9,556 bases of DNA from Deltaproteobacteria bacterium (GCA_016234985.1 JACRNK010000273.1:1-9556), one strand, 5' to 3'. Shown: positions 1-6,997, numbered from the stretch's first letter. The notes: generated by a model not told the origin, from the sequence alone. Translations and numbers: made by a program.

Positions 1-2562
1 CTGAAGAAACGGGCTGTTATCCAGCATCTTTTTCTGTCCGGTAATCTTTAAAAGCATTTTTACGGTCAGGTTAAACTCTCTATTGACCTTTCCATATATT
101 CTGTCTCTTATCTTTTTATTCTTTACAAGCGAGGAATAAAGCCTTGCAATGGTCATGTCGGATTTTGCAATGACCATCTGAATATTATCAACCAGGTTAT
201 TGAAGAACGGCCATTTCTCATACATCTCCTGAAGCAATCTTTCACGCGATGCGTCATTTTTTACAAATGCCTTCAGGCTGGAGCCTAACGGATACCATCC
301 CGGTATGATGTGTCTGCTCTGATTCCAGCTAAAGACCCATGGAATTGCCCTTAATCCTTCAACCTTGCCTTTTCCCTTTCTATAGGCCGGCCTGGAGCCT
401 ATCTTAAGGTGCTCCAGTTCCTCTATGGGAGTGGCCTGATAAAAGTATGTTAAAAAATCCGCGTCATCAACTAATTCCCTGTAGAGTTTGTAAGATGTTT
501 CGGATATTTCCTTGAATGCCTCTTCAAATATATTTTCTTTGTTTGACTGTTCACTGTTCACCATTATTGACTGTTCACTGCCTAATGTAGCTTCCATAGC
601 TCCGGCTACGAGCATATTTAAGTTATATAATGCCGTTCCGAGGTTTGCATATTTGGAAGATATAACCTCGCCCTGCTCCGTTATCTTTATAAGGCCGTTA
701 ACCGTGCCGCGCGGCTGGGCAAGGATTGCCTTGTGAGTAGGCCCTCCGCCCCTGCCGACTGTGCCTCCCCTTCCGTGAAATAGTTTTAGCTTGATTTTAT
801 ATTCTGCCGCCGCCTCTGTGAGCATCTTCTGGGCATGATAGAGCTCCCAACTGGAGGTTAATATCCCTCCGTCCTTGCAACTGTCCGAATATCCGAGCAT
901 GACCTCCTGGACATTATCCCTTTTTGCAAGGTATCTCCTGTATGTATGGTTTGAAAGCAGGGATTTCAATATTGCAGGCGCCCTTCTTAAATCATCTATG
1001 GTTTCAAAGAGCGGAACTATATCAAGCCTGTTAAATATTTTTTCATTGTCATCGCTCGTTCCGCAGAGACCCGCCTCTTTTGCCAGAAGCTGGACTGTCA
1101 GAATATCACTTGCGTTGTGCGTCATACTGACAATGTAAGAGCCTATCGCATCCCAGCTTATCTTATCCTGTGCATATTTAATCACCTTGAATGTATCCAG
1201 AACCTCTTTTGTTTCATGGGACAGGCGCACATAGTCCGGCACCAGCGGCCTTACAGACGCAAGCTCTGCTGAAAGAACCTTAACTTTATCCTGCTCCGAC
1301 AGCGCAAGGTATCCTGATTGGACAATGCCTGCCTTAAGAAGAAGCTCTGCCGCAGCCATCCTATGGGTTTCGCTGTGCTGCCTTATGTCTAATTTTGCCA
1401 GATGAAAACCAAAGGTTTCCGCCTGTCTTATAAGCGGCAGAATCTCGAGTTTTGCAATCCTCTCGCCTTTATTTTCATAAAGGCTTGCCTTTATTATGTT
1501 CAAGTCATCTATAAATTCTTCAGCAGTTTTATAATACTCCCCGGCTCCTCCCCCATTGACCCCCAGCGTATTTTCAAGTTTCTTCCTCATAAGAGAAAGT
1601 TTTTGCCTGTACGGCTCATGAGGGTTTCTTGCTGCAATCTTCTGCCCTTCAACTCCCATGTCCCTTGCATCGTCTTTTATGGAGACAAGAAGCTCTTTGC
1701 TCGGCAAAATAAGCTGCCTGGATATGCTCAACATGGATACAAGCTGAGATATGATTTCCATATATTTGGAAATAGCCAGCTCTTTGTGCGCCATCAAAGC
1801 CCAGCGCGTCTTTTCGCCGGTAACAAACGGATTTCCATCCCTGTCGCCGCCTACCCAGCTTCCGAACAATAATAAAGACGGAGGAATGTAAAATTCGCAT
1901 TCAGGATAGTATCTGCCGAGCTGATAAAAAAGCTCATCGTATAACATCGGCAGGACTTCAAAGAATGTCCTGTTAAAGTAAAAAATGCCGTTTTGAACTT
2001 CTTCTTCCACCTTTGGGCTTTCAAGCCTTATATCGCCTGTCTGCCAGAGTTTCTGAACCTCCCCAAGCAGCTCTTCCCTTACGAGCTCTTTCTCCCTGTC
2101 TGTCCAGATAGGGTTTTCTTTTTTAAAGATTGCAAGATATATCTTACGGTGCTTTTCCAGCACAGTCCTTCTCTTTACCTCTGTGGGGTGAGCTGTTATT
2201 ACAGGCGCAATGGAAAGCCGGTTTAAAAGGGACTGTATTTTATCCGGGCTGACTTTGTTTTTCCTGAACATCCTGACACATTCTTCTATAGAACCCGGAA
2301 CAGGCTCTCCTTTCCTCTGTATCGCCCTCCTGTCCTGCATACCAAAATTTTCCTCTGCCAGATTGATAAGCTGGAAATTTATCGAATACGCCTGAATAAC
2401 CTCGGATGCCTGATTCAGGCTAAGGCGGGGGAGGACGCCGGATGCGCTCAGATCTTCTATGACCTTGAGCATTTTTTTTCCAACCTGCTCAAGAAGGACA
2501 TCAGAGAGGATTGCCTTTAGATAGACTATATCATTAAGAAGGGGCTCGTCTTTATAGCGCAT
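1..2562 (-). CDS. ppc: Phosphoenolpyruvate carboxylase, C-terminus cut by the window edge
   Basis: Cytosolic enzyme that carboxylates phosphoenolpyruvate with bicarbonate to oxaloacetate and phosphate, the anaplerotic feed into the TCA cycle. The minus frame is open from ATG 2560-2562 to the left edge: 854 residues, against roughly 880-930 for the family, so only the C-terminal tail with the terminal QNTG-type motif is missing. Family motifs appear in order: TAHPTE with catalytic His125, GGDRDGNP (Asp240-Arg241-Asp242), LDIRQHS (Arg394), GYSDSCKDGG (Lys563), FHGRGGTVGRGGGP (His596, Arg598, Arg604), then ISSKYA and AIPWVFSWNQSR (Arg750). The position before Lys563 is Cys, where E. coli has Asn and plants Gly; this site varies. 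Residues 661-677 contain an extra repetitive segment (see repeat 543-580). The start lies 5 nt after the response regulator stop and has no clear Shine-Dalgarno, so translation is probably coupled. Identification is secure; the operon link is inferred. Confidence 0.97.
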   Translation of the reverse strand, partial: MRYKDEPLLNDIVYLKAILSDVLLEQVGKKMLKVIEDLSASGVLPRLSLNQASEVIQAYSINFQLINLAEENFGMQDRRAIQRKGEPVPGSIEECVRMFRKNKVSPDKIQSLLNRLSIAPVITAHPTEVKRRTVLEKHRKIYLAIFKKENPIWTDREKELVREELLGEVQKLWQTGDIRLESPKVEEEVQNGIFYFNRTFFEVLPMLYDELFYQLGRYYPECEFYIPPSLLLFGSWVGGDRDGNPFVTGEKTRWALMAHKELAISKYMEIISQLVSMLSISRQLILPSKELLVSIKDDARDMGVEGQKIAARNPHEPYRQKLSLMRKKLENTLGVNGGGAGEYYKTAEEFIDDLNIIKASLYENKGERIAKLEILPLIRQAETFGFHLAKLDIRQHSETHRMAAAELLLKAGIVQSGYLALSEQDKVKVLSAELASVRPLVPDYVRLSHETKEVLDTFKVIKYAQDKISWDAIGSYIVSMTHNASDILTVQLLAKEAGLCGTSDDNEKIFNRLDIVPLFETIDDLRRAPAILKSLLSNHTYRRYLAKRDNVQEVMLGYSDSCKDGGILTSSWELYHAQKMLTEAAAEYKIKLKLFHGRGGTVGRGGGPTHKAILAQPRGTVNGLIKITEQGEVISSKYANLGTALYNLNMLVAGAMEATLGSEQSIMVNSEQSNKENIFEEAFKEISETSYKLYRELVDDADFLTYFYQATPIEELEHLKIGSRPAYRKGKGKVEGLRAIPWVFSWNQSRHIIPGWYPLGSSLKAFVKNDASRERLLQEMYEKWPFFNNLVDNIQMVIAKSDMTIARLYSSLVKNKKIRDRIYGKVNREFNLTVKMLLKITGQKKMLDNSPFLQ
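543..580. repeat. Two 14-bp heptamer-based direct repeats inside ppc
   Basis: The 14-mer TTGACTGTTCACTG occurs at 543-556 and again, identical, at 567-580, separated by TTCACCATTA. Each copy is two related heptamers (TTGACTG, TTCACTG) and the separator begins with a third (TTCACCA). The 24-nt period equals eight codons, so on the ppc strand it reads as a repeated peptide, SEQSIMVN then SEQSNKEN (about residues 662-677). By eye this stretch is about nine residues longer than the matching E. coli region after the ATL sequence, which suggests an in-frame repeat insertion in a surface loop. Confidence 0.75.
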
Positions 2563-2567
2563 ATAAA

Positions 2568-2948
2568 TTAAGATGCAGAGGTTTGCAGATGGTTTTCTAT
2601 GGTTTGTAAAAACGTCTTTATATTTATCGGCTTGGCTATATAATCATTAAAACCTGCCTTTAAGAATCCTTCCCTGTCGCCTTTCATTGCGTGGGCAGTT
2701 ACTGCAATAATGGCAGTAGCATTTAAGGCAGGATAATTACGCATCCTGCGGGTAACCTCAACCCCATCCATTCTGGGAAGCTGTATATCCATAAGGATAA
2801 GGTCGGGCGTTTCATTATGCGCTTTATCAAGCGCCGCTTCGCCATCCACAGCCTCCATTACGGCATATCCCTTTGATAAAAGCAGATCGCGGAAAAGCTC
2901 CATATTCTGCTCATTGTCTTCAACTATTAAAACTTTTTTCCCGGCCAT
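2568..2948 (-). CDS. Single-domain CheY/DivK-like response regulator
   Basis: A 126-residue receiver domain with no output domain. It should accept a phosphoryl group from a histidine kinase and act by protein contact or as a phosphorelay intermediate in the cytosol. The acidic pocket (Glu10-Asp11), phospho-acceptor Asp54 in the LMDIQLPRMDG motif, switch Thr84 (AVTAHAM) and Lys106 (IAKPIN) are all present, so it should be phosphorylatable. The pattern, especially TAHAMKGDREGFLKAGFNDYIAKPI, resembles receivers that follow hybrid kinases. ATG 2946-2948 has an AGGAG ribosome site 6 nt upstream (2955-2959). It lies 63 nt downstream of the hybrid kinase on the same strand and 5 nt before ppc. Its likely partner is that kinase (inferred from adjacency). 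Confidence 0.95.
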   Translation of the reverse strand: MAGKKVLIVEDNEQNMELFRDLLLSKGYAVMEAVDGEAALDKAHNETPDLILMDIQLPRMDGVEVTRRMRNYPALNATAIIAVTAHAMKGDREGFLKAGFNDYIAKPINIKTFLQTIENHLQTSAS

Positions 2949-2954
2949 TTTATG

Positions 2955-2959
2955 CTCCT
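2955..2959 (-). promoter_or_regulatory. Ribosome binding site of the single-domain response regulator
   Basis: AGGAG on the minus strand, 6 nt before ATG 2946-2948. It fixes the start of the receiver gene and shows that it has its own translation initiation despite the repeat just upstream. Confidence 0.75.
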
Positions 2960-2967
2960 GAAAATAC

Positions 2968-3024
2968 CGTAAGTCGTAAGTCGGAAATAGTTACCACTTA
3001 CAACTTACCACTTACGACTTACTG
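2968..3024. repeat. Heptamer (CTTACNA-type) inverted repeat at the kinase/regulator junction
   Basis: On the plus strand GTAAGTCGTAAGT (2969-2981) is the exact reverse complement of ACTTACGACTTAC (3010-3022). Between them lie further degenerate 7-bp units of the type CTTACCA, CTTACAA and CTTACGA. The whole is a heptamer tandem array with one arm inverted, able to form a 13-bp stem with a loop of 28 nt. It fills nearly all the gap between the two genes and also provides the last codons and the stop of the kinase (Ser-Lys-Ser-stop). It resembles the short tandem heptamer repeats known from several bacterial groups. There is no T-run, so it is not a typical terminator. Confidence 0.75.
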
Positions 3025-6000
3025 TCTTTGTATGCCACAACCCTGTCTCCGCCCTCCACCCTGGCGTCAGCCAGCGCCTTTTGCGCTGCCAGAATAAACC
3101 CTTCCATGTCGCTGGCGTCATCAAGATGGGTTGCCACGCCCACGCTCGCGCTTATCTTGCCCTTGGGCTGATTTTCTGCGTTATAAAACGGATAACTCTC
3201 AACTATGGTCTTGAATCTTTTTGCCAATTGCACGGCAGAGGATTTTGACGTGCCTGGAAGGAGTATTGCAAGCTCATCGGTTCCATATCTGACTGCCGTG
3301 TCATAACCCCTTAGCGCCTTTTTTATAAGCTCTGCCGCCTTTCTCAAAACTGCATTGCCATGAAATTCTCCATTTTTGGCAATATATGTTTGAAGGTCGT
3401 CAACTGCTATCACTACGAGAGAGCACGGCTGTTTATACCTGTCTGCCCTCTTTACCTCCTGATTAAGCCTGATGCTCATATAGCGGTGATTAAAAAGCCC
3501 GGTAACTTCATCCACCAGCCCTGCCCTTTTTGGATACAGGGATTCAAGCTCTTTTATCTGGTCTACCATATATTCATTTGAGAAAGAGCCTTTCTGTATA
3601 ACCCTGTCAATATATCCCATAACCTTAAGCCTCTCATCCGTGCCCATCTCTTTTTCGGTCAAAAGGAATATAGGTATGCCCTGTGTTGCAGGGGTATTTT
3701 TCAATCTGTGTATTATATCAAAACTTGAAATTTCGCTCGAACCGTTCAACATCATATCAATAATTATAAGGTCTGGTTTTGCAACCAGCGCAAGCTCAAT
3801 GCCCTCTTCTCCTCCTCTCACGTTTAACACGGAAAACCCTTCACCTTCTAATATTGACGACAGAGATTTTATCATCTCCTCATCCTGTTCTATCAGGAGC
3901 GCGTTGGCGTGACGGCTTGCTTTTTTAAACATGGGTCTGAACTCATTGAGCCTTTGAATAAGCCGCGCCCCATCCACAGGTTTTGTAAGATAATCCGCCG
4001 CGCCGAGGACAAAGCCCAGCTCTTTATTGTCTATTATTGAATTTATTATAACAGGGATATCCCTGGTCTCCTCGCGGTTTTTTAATGCCTGCAGCACTTC
4101 CCAGCCGTCCTTATTCGGCAGCATTATATCAAGCGTAATGGCAAACGGCTTCAGCTCCAGCGCCCTCTTTACAGCCTCATTCCCGTCAAAGGCATGGGCA
4201 ACGGAATAGCCTGCCTTTGCCAGATGAATGGTTATAAGCTCGGACGTGGGAAGGTCGTCCTCCACTACCAAAACCAGAGGCGCATTTGTTTTATCCTGCA
4301 AGCCACCTCCCCCTGTCCCCCTCACGGAGGGGGATAAAGGGGGAGGTGGCAGCTGATGTGCGGCAGGGGTTTGGAGGGGGATAAAAGGAGATGGGGCAGC
4401 AGGAACAGAAACAGCAGCCGGCAGGATAAAACTGAATACGCTTCCCTTGCCGGGCTGGCTTTCAACCCATATAACTCCGCCGTGAAGCTCTACTAACCTT
4501 TTTGTCAGGGCAAGACCCAATCCAAGCCCCTCATGCCTTCTGGAATAACTTCCGTCAACCTGCTCAAACTCCTCAAACACCTTTTCCGTGTCTTCGTGCT
4601 TGATGCCTATTCCAGTGTCTATTACAGAAATCTTAAGCAGACATGGCGCCCCGTCCCGCGCATTGTTGCCAGGCTGGAAGCCCAATCTGCCTGCTGCGAA
4701 CTGCGAACCGCCTGCTTCACTTATCTTTTCGGCAACAAGCGCAACCTTGCCGTCCCCGGGAGTAAACTTTATTGCATTACTCAGAAGATTGTAAAGTATC
4801 TGCTTGAACTTTATTCCGTCAGCGGTTATCTCCGAGACCCTTGCGTCTAATTTTATATCAAGGGCAACTCCTTTTCTATCAGCCAACGTTTGAATTATAC
4901 CCATGACCTCGTCAATTATACCGGGAAGGGAGAAGTTGGAATAGTCCAGTGTCATTTTACCGGCCTCTATTTTTGCAATATCCAGGATATTATTTATAAG
5001 CTGCAGAAGATGCTTGCCTGATGTCAGGATATTATTTGCATGCCTTGTCTGTTTCTCATTCAACCCGCCAAATGTGTCTGTCAATAAAATTTCCGAAAAA
5101 CCTATGATAGAGTTTAACGGCGTCCTGAGTTCATGGCTCATATTTGCTATAAATTGATTCTTAGCCTTGTTTGACCTTTCAAGTTTTTTATTGACCTTTT
5201 CAAGCTCTATCGTCCTCTCCAAAATCCTTTGCTCAAGCCTGTCGTTAATCTCTTTCAATTCTCTGCTTTTTTTGTCTATCTCCTGCCGTATCTTTTTATC
5301 TTCTGTTATATCCTTGCTGATGCCTACCGTTCCAATCTCCTTCCCTGCTCCGTTATGAAGGCCGGAGAGGGTAAGGCTTATATCAACCATCCTTCCATTC
5401 TTTGCCGCAAGCTGCGCTCCATAATTAGAAACCCCGCCGTCCCTCTCCATTTTACTGATTATCTTGTTTCTTTCATCCCTGTTTCCGTAAAGCTCGGCTG
5501 CCGGTCTGCCTATCACCTCGTCTCTCCGGTATCCTAATATTCTCTCCGCCCCCTTGTTGAATTCAACAATCCTGCCGTCAGTGTCAGTGGTTATGATTAT
5601 GTCGGCGGAATCATTTAAGACATTTTTCAGATAGTCCTTTGCCTCAAGAAGGGCGTCATTCTTATCCTTCAATTCTTTCAGAAGCTGATGTTTTTCTATT
5701 GCAAATGTGGCCTGGGTGCCGAGTAAAGAGAGGAACGATATTTCATTTGAGGTAAACCTGCGAGGTTTAAAATCATCTATATAGAGTATGCCAACAATAC
5801 GGCTATTGGCAAGAAGGGGTATGGCAATCAACGCCCTTACGCCTTGTTCAAGCATAATGGGATTGTTAAACAGAGGTTCTTTTTTAATATCGCTTACTGC
5901 AACCGGTTTTCTTGCGCCCAGGATATGGGCGGTCATGCCGTTCGGCCTGACCTTCCATCTGTTTATTTCTAAAAACTTCGGAGAAAAGCCCTTGCTCGCC

Positions 6001-6521
6001 GCAATGGTTAATTCCCCAACGCCCGCATCATAGAGCGCAATGCTTCCTGCAGGCGCATTCACAAATTCGGTGGATTTCTTTACGATGGCATCCAGGACAT
6101 CTTCAAGATGATGGGCAGAGGCAAGCGCCACCCCTATATTGTATAACTCTTTCGATTCAGCCAGATTTCTCTGTATCTCATCCTGCTCAGCCTTTAGTTG
6201 GCTTAAGAGGTCCCATACGAGCTTTGCGCTCACTCCCTCTACAATCTCTGCCTTAAGCCCTCTCTTTTTTCTAATCTCCTTTGAAATGTCGCCGCTGCCG
6301 GTAACATTTATGACAATGTCTATATCTTTTGTTTTAAGGAGTTCGTTATAATCTTTTGTCGTAAATATATTTGAGTGTCTCGCTAATTTTATACCGGGGG
6401 CGTCTTCGTCCTTATCTGCAATGCCTGCCACTTCAATATCCGGTATATCTTTTAAAAGGGTAAGCAGGGCATATCCGACCTTGCCTCCCCCTATAATAGC
6501 GAGCCTTTTCATATGACGCAT
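3012..6521 (-). CDS. Hybrid sensor histidine kinase: Rossmann-GAF-PAS-HisKA-HATPase-REC-REC-GGDEF(degenerate)
   Basis: A 1169-residue cytosolic signalling protein with no transmembrane segment. Residues 5-100 look like a dinucleotide-binding Rossmann fold: a GGGKVG glycine loop (11-16), acids after the second strand (Asp36/Asp38), then DIDIVINVTG. A GAF domain follows (about 124-280), then PAS (about 295-405) and a coiled coil (405-455). HisKA carries the phospho-His463 in MSHELRTP; the ATPase has Asn582, DTGIGI (635-640) and GLGLGL (665-670). A Pro/Gly-rich linker (701-746) contains a palindromic repeat. REC1 (747-860) has Asp798 and Lys847. REC2 (873-990) has Asp922 and Lys977, but a weaker acidic pocket (EQD at 878-880). 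The C-terminal GGDEF-like domain (1001-1169) reads GTDEL (1080-1084) and lacks the usual N-D and G-D residues, so cyclase activity is doubtful. Start ATG 6519-6521 has AGGA 12 nt upstream; Met4 (6512) is an alternative. Signal sensed and target are unknown. Confidence 0.93.
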   Translation of the reverse strand: MRHMKRLAIIGGGKVGYALLTLLKDIPDIEVAGIADKDEDAPGIKLARHSNIFTTKDYNELLKTKDIDIVINVTGSGDISKEIRKKRGLKAEIVEGVSAKLVWDLLSQLKAEQDEIQRNLAESKELYNIGVALASAHHLEDVLDAIVKKSTEFVNAPAGSIALYDAGVGELTIAASKGFSPKFLEINRWKVRPNGMTAHILGARKPVAVSDIKKEPLFNNPIMLEQGVRALIAIPLLANSRIVGILYIDDFKPRRFTSNEISFLSLLGTQATFAIEKHQLLKELKDKNDALLEAKDYLKNVLNDSADIIITTDTDGRIVEFNKGAERILGYRRDEVIGRPAAELYGNRDERNKIISKMERDGGVSNYGAQLAAKNGRMVDISLTLSGLHNGAGKEIGTVGISKDITEDKKIRQEIDKKSRELKEINDRLEQRILERTIELEKVNKKLERSNKAKNQFIANMSHELRTPLNSIIGFSEILLTDTFGGLNEKQTRHANNILTSGKHLLQLINNILDIAKIEAGKMTLDYSNFSLPGIIDEVMGIIQTLADRKGVALDIKLDARVSEITADGIKFKQILYNLLSNAIKFTPGDGKVALVAEKISEAGGSQFAAGRLGFQPGNNARDGAPCLLKISVIDTGIGIKHEDTEKVFEEFEQVDGSYSRRHEGLGLGLALTKRLVELHGGVIWVESQPGKGSVFSFILPAAVSVPAAPSPFIPLQTPAAHQLPPPPLSPSVRGTGGGGLQDKTNAPLVLVVEDDLPTSELITIHLAKAGYSVAHAFDGNEAVKRALELKPFAITLDIMLPNKDGWEVLQALKNREETRDIPVIINSIIDNKELGFVLGAADYLTKPVDGARLIQRLNEFRPMFKKASRHANALLIEQDEEMIKSLSSILEGEGFSVLNVRGGEEGIELALVAKPDLIIIDMMLNGSSEISSFDIIHRLKNTPATQGIPIFLLTEKEMGTDERLKVMGYIDRVIQKGSFSNEYMVDQIKELESLYPKRAGLVDEVTGLFNHRYMSIRLNQEVKRADRYKQPCSLVVIAVDDLQTYIAKNGEFHGNAVLRKAAELIKKALRGYDTAVRYGTDELAILLPGTSKSSAVQLAKRFKTIVESYPFYNAENQPKGKISASVGVATHLDDASDMEGFILAAQKALADARVEGGDRVVAYKDSKS
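4302..4350. repeat. Palindromic repeat element, copy 1, within the kinase coding sequence
   Basis: A near-perfect palindrome of 49 nt. The left arm begins GCCACCTCCCCCTG and the right arm ends GGGGGAGGTGGC, with a tip around CTCACGGAG. The core is the same as copy 2 at 6929-6981 except for the tip base and the outer stem. It lies in frame between the HATPase and first receiver domains and encodes about residues 725-740 (PPPPLSPSVRGTGGGG), a low-complexity linker that can tolerate an insertion. It is not a terminator in this setting, because it is inside an open frame and has no T-tract. Confidence 0.8.
4373..4390. repeat. Partial unit of the palindromic repeat
   Basis: GGAGGGGGATAAAAGGAG closely matches the right arm of the palindromic repeats (GGAGGGGGATAAAGGGGGAG in copies 1 and 2). 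It sits 22 nt beyond copy 1 in the same linker. On the kinase strand it reads SPFIPL, the same peptide that the minus strand of copy 2 would encode. It is probably a decayed or truncated second element, so the linker may have been built by more than one insertion. Confidence 0.5.
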
Positions 6522-6523
6522 AT

Positions 6524-6564
6524 TTTATAACTATCCTGCAATAATGTCAATTATCTAAATTATA
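6524..6564 (-). promoter_or_regulatory. Possible promoter -10 and leader of the kinase-regulator-ppc unit
   Basis: On the minus strand a perfect TATAAT lies at 6559-6564, about 38 nt before the kinase ATG, but the hexamer 17 nt upstream (AGAGAA) is a poor -35. A TTGACA at 6545-6550 is followed by TATAAA (6524-6529) after only 15 nt and almost touches the start codon, so it is less likely to be used. The weak match may mean a regulated promoter or an alternative sigma factor. Confidence 0.3.
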
Positions 6565-6588
6565 GGCTAATCCTAATTAATTTCTCTT

Positions 6589-6618
6589 TTGACAACAGGC
6601 CACAATAACAAGTATAAT
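6589..6618 (+). promoter_or_regulatory. Consensus sigma70-type promoter for the fmdB-like gene and mltG
   Basis: TTGACA (6589-6594) and TATAAT (6613-6618), both perfect consensus hexamers, are separated by 18 nt. Transcription would begin near 6625, giving a leader of about 39 nt before ATG 6664. It lies in the divergent region between the kinase and the zinc-ribbon gene. No operator-like inverted repeat was seen over it, which points to steady housekeeping expression. Confidence 0.85.
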
Positions 6619-6649
6619 AGTTTGCAAGGTTAAATCCTTGAGTTTTTTC

Positions 6650-6655
6650 AGGAGG
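6650..6655 (+). promoter_or_regulatory. Ribosome binding site deciding the fmdB-like start
   Basis: AGGAGG, a perfect Shine-Dalgarno, ends 8 nt before ATG 6664. The upstream GTG at 6655 overlaps this site and cannot be the start it serves, so the protein begins MPIYEYKC, as is usual in the family. Confidence 0.85.
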
Positions 6656-6663
6656 TGTGTGAA

Positions 6664-6921
6664 ATGCCAATATACGAATATAAATGCAACTCGTGCGGCA
6701 AGAGCTTTGAGGCGATGCAAAAGATTTCTGACAAACCTATCAAGGAATGCGTCTATTGCGCATCCAAGAAAGTGGAAAAGCTTATGTCCCAGTCCTCATT
6801 TGCGTTGAAAGGCTCAGGCTGGCACAAAACCGACTATGCCGCAAATAAAACCTGCGGCGCAGGGGCAGACAAAAAAGATGACAAAACGTCTCCATGCGCA
6901 ACTTGTCCGTCGGCAAGCTAA
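6664..6921 (+). CDS. FmdB-family zinc-ribbon protein
   Basis: An 85-residue cytosolic protein with the typical FmdB/CxxC_CxxC_SSSS-type start MPIYEYKCNSCG. The ribbon cysteines are Cys8-x2-Cys11 and Cys29-x2-Cys32, expected to bind one zinc. The phrase FALKGSGWHKTDY (46-58) is also typical of the family. The C-terminal tail is Lys/Asp-rich with Cys64 and a further Cys78-x2-Cys81 pair. The name comes from a proposed regulator of formamidase/amidase genes, but the role of most members is unknown, so no target is assigned. A strong promoter and ribosome site lie directly upstream. mltG follows on the same strand after 76 nt containing a palindromic repeat, and co-transcription is likely. Confidence 0.9.
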   Translation: MPIYEYKCNSCGKSFEAMQKISDKPIKECVYCASKKVEKLMSQSSFALKGSGWHKTDYAANKTCGAGADKKDDKTSPCATCPSAS

Positions 6922-6928
6922 CTGTTAG

Positions 6929-6981
6929 GGGCAGCCTCCCCCTGTCCCCCTCATGGAGGGGGATAAAGGGGGAGGCTGCCC
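6929..6981. repeat. Palindromic repeat element, copy 2, between the fmdB-like gene and mltG
   Basis: A 53-nt palindrome with left arm GGGCAGCCTCCCCCTG and right arm GGGGGAGGCTGCCC, tip CTCATGGAG. Its core equals copy 1 (4302-4350), but the outer stem is GGCAGC/GCTGCC instead of GCCACC/GGTGGC, both self-complementary. In RNA it would form a long GC-rich hairpin 8 nt after the fmdB-like stop. There is no T-run, so it may stabilise the upstream message or attenuate rather than act as a standard terminator. Confidence 0.8.
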
Positions 6982-6997
6982 TGCGCTTATCCCTCAA

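Noticed and set aside
1402..1872. 156-residue plus-strand open frame
   Set aside because: It is antisense to ppc, whose motifs are clear across the same bases, and shows no recognisable domain or ribosome site.
2968..3024. CRISPR array
   Set aside because: The units are 7 bp, partly inverted and degenerate, without spacers of regular length and without cas genes.
4302..4350. Intrinsic terminator in the kinase gene
   Set aside because: It has no T-tract, lies inside an intact frame, and the same element occurs elsewhere as a repeat.
6524..6550. TTGACA/TATAAA promoter for the kinase operon
   Set aside because: The 15-nt spacer is short and the -10 nearly touches the start codon, which would give a leaderless or truncated message.
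6655..6663. GTG 6655 as start of the FmdB-like protein
   Set aside because: It overlaps the Shine-Dalgarno; family members begin MPIYEYKC, matching ATG 6664.
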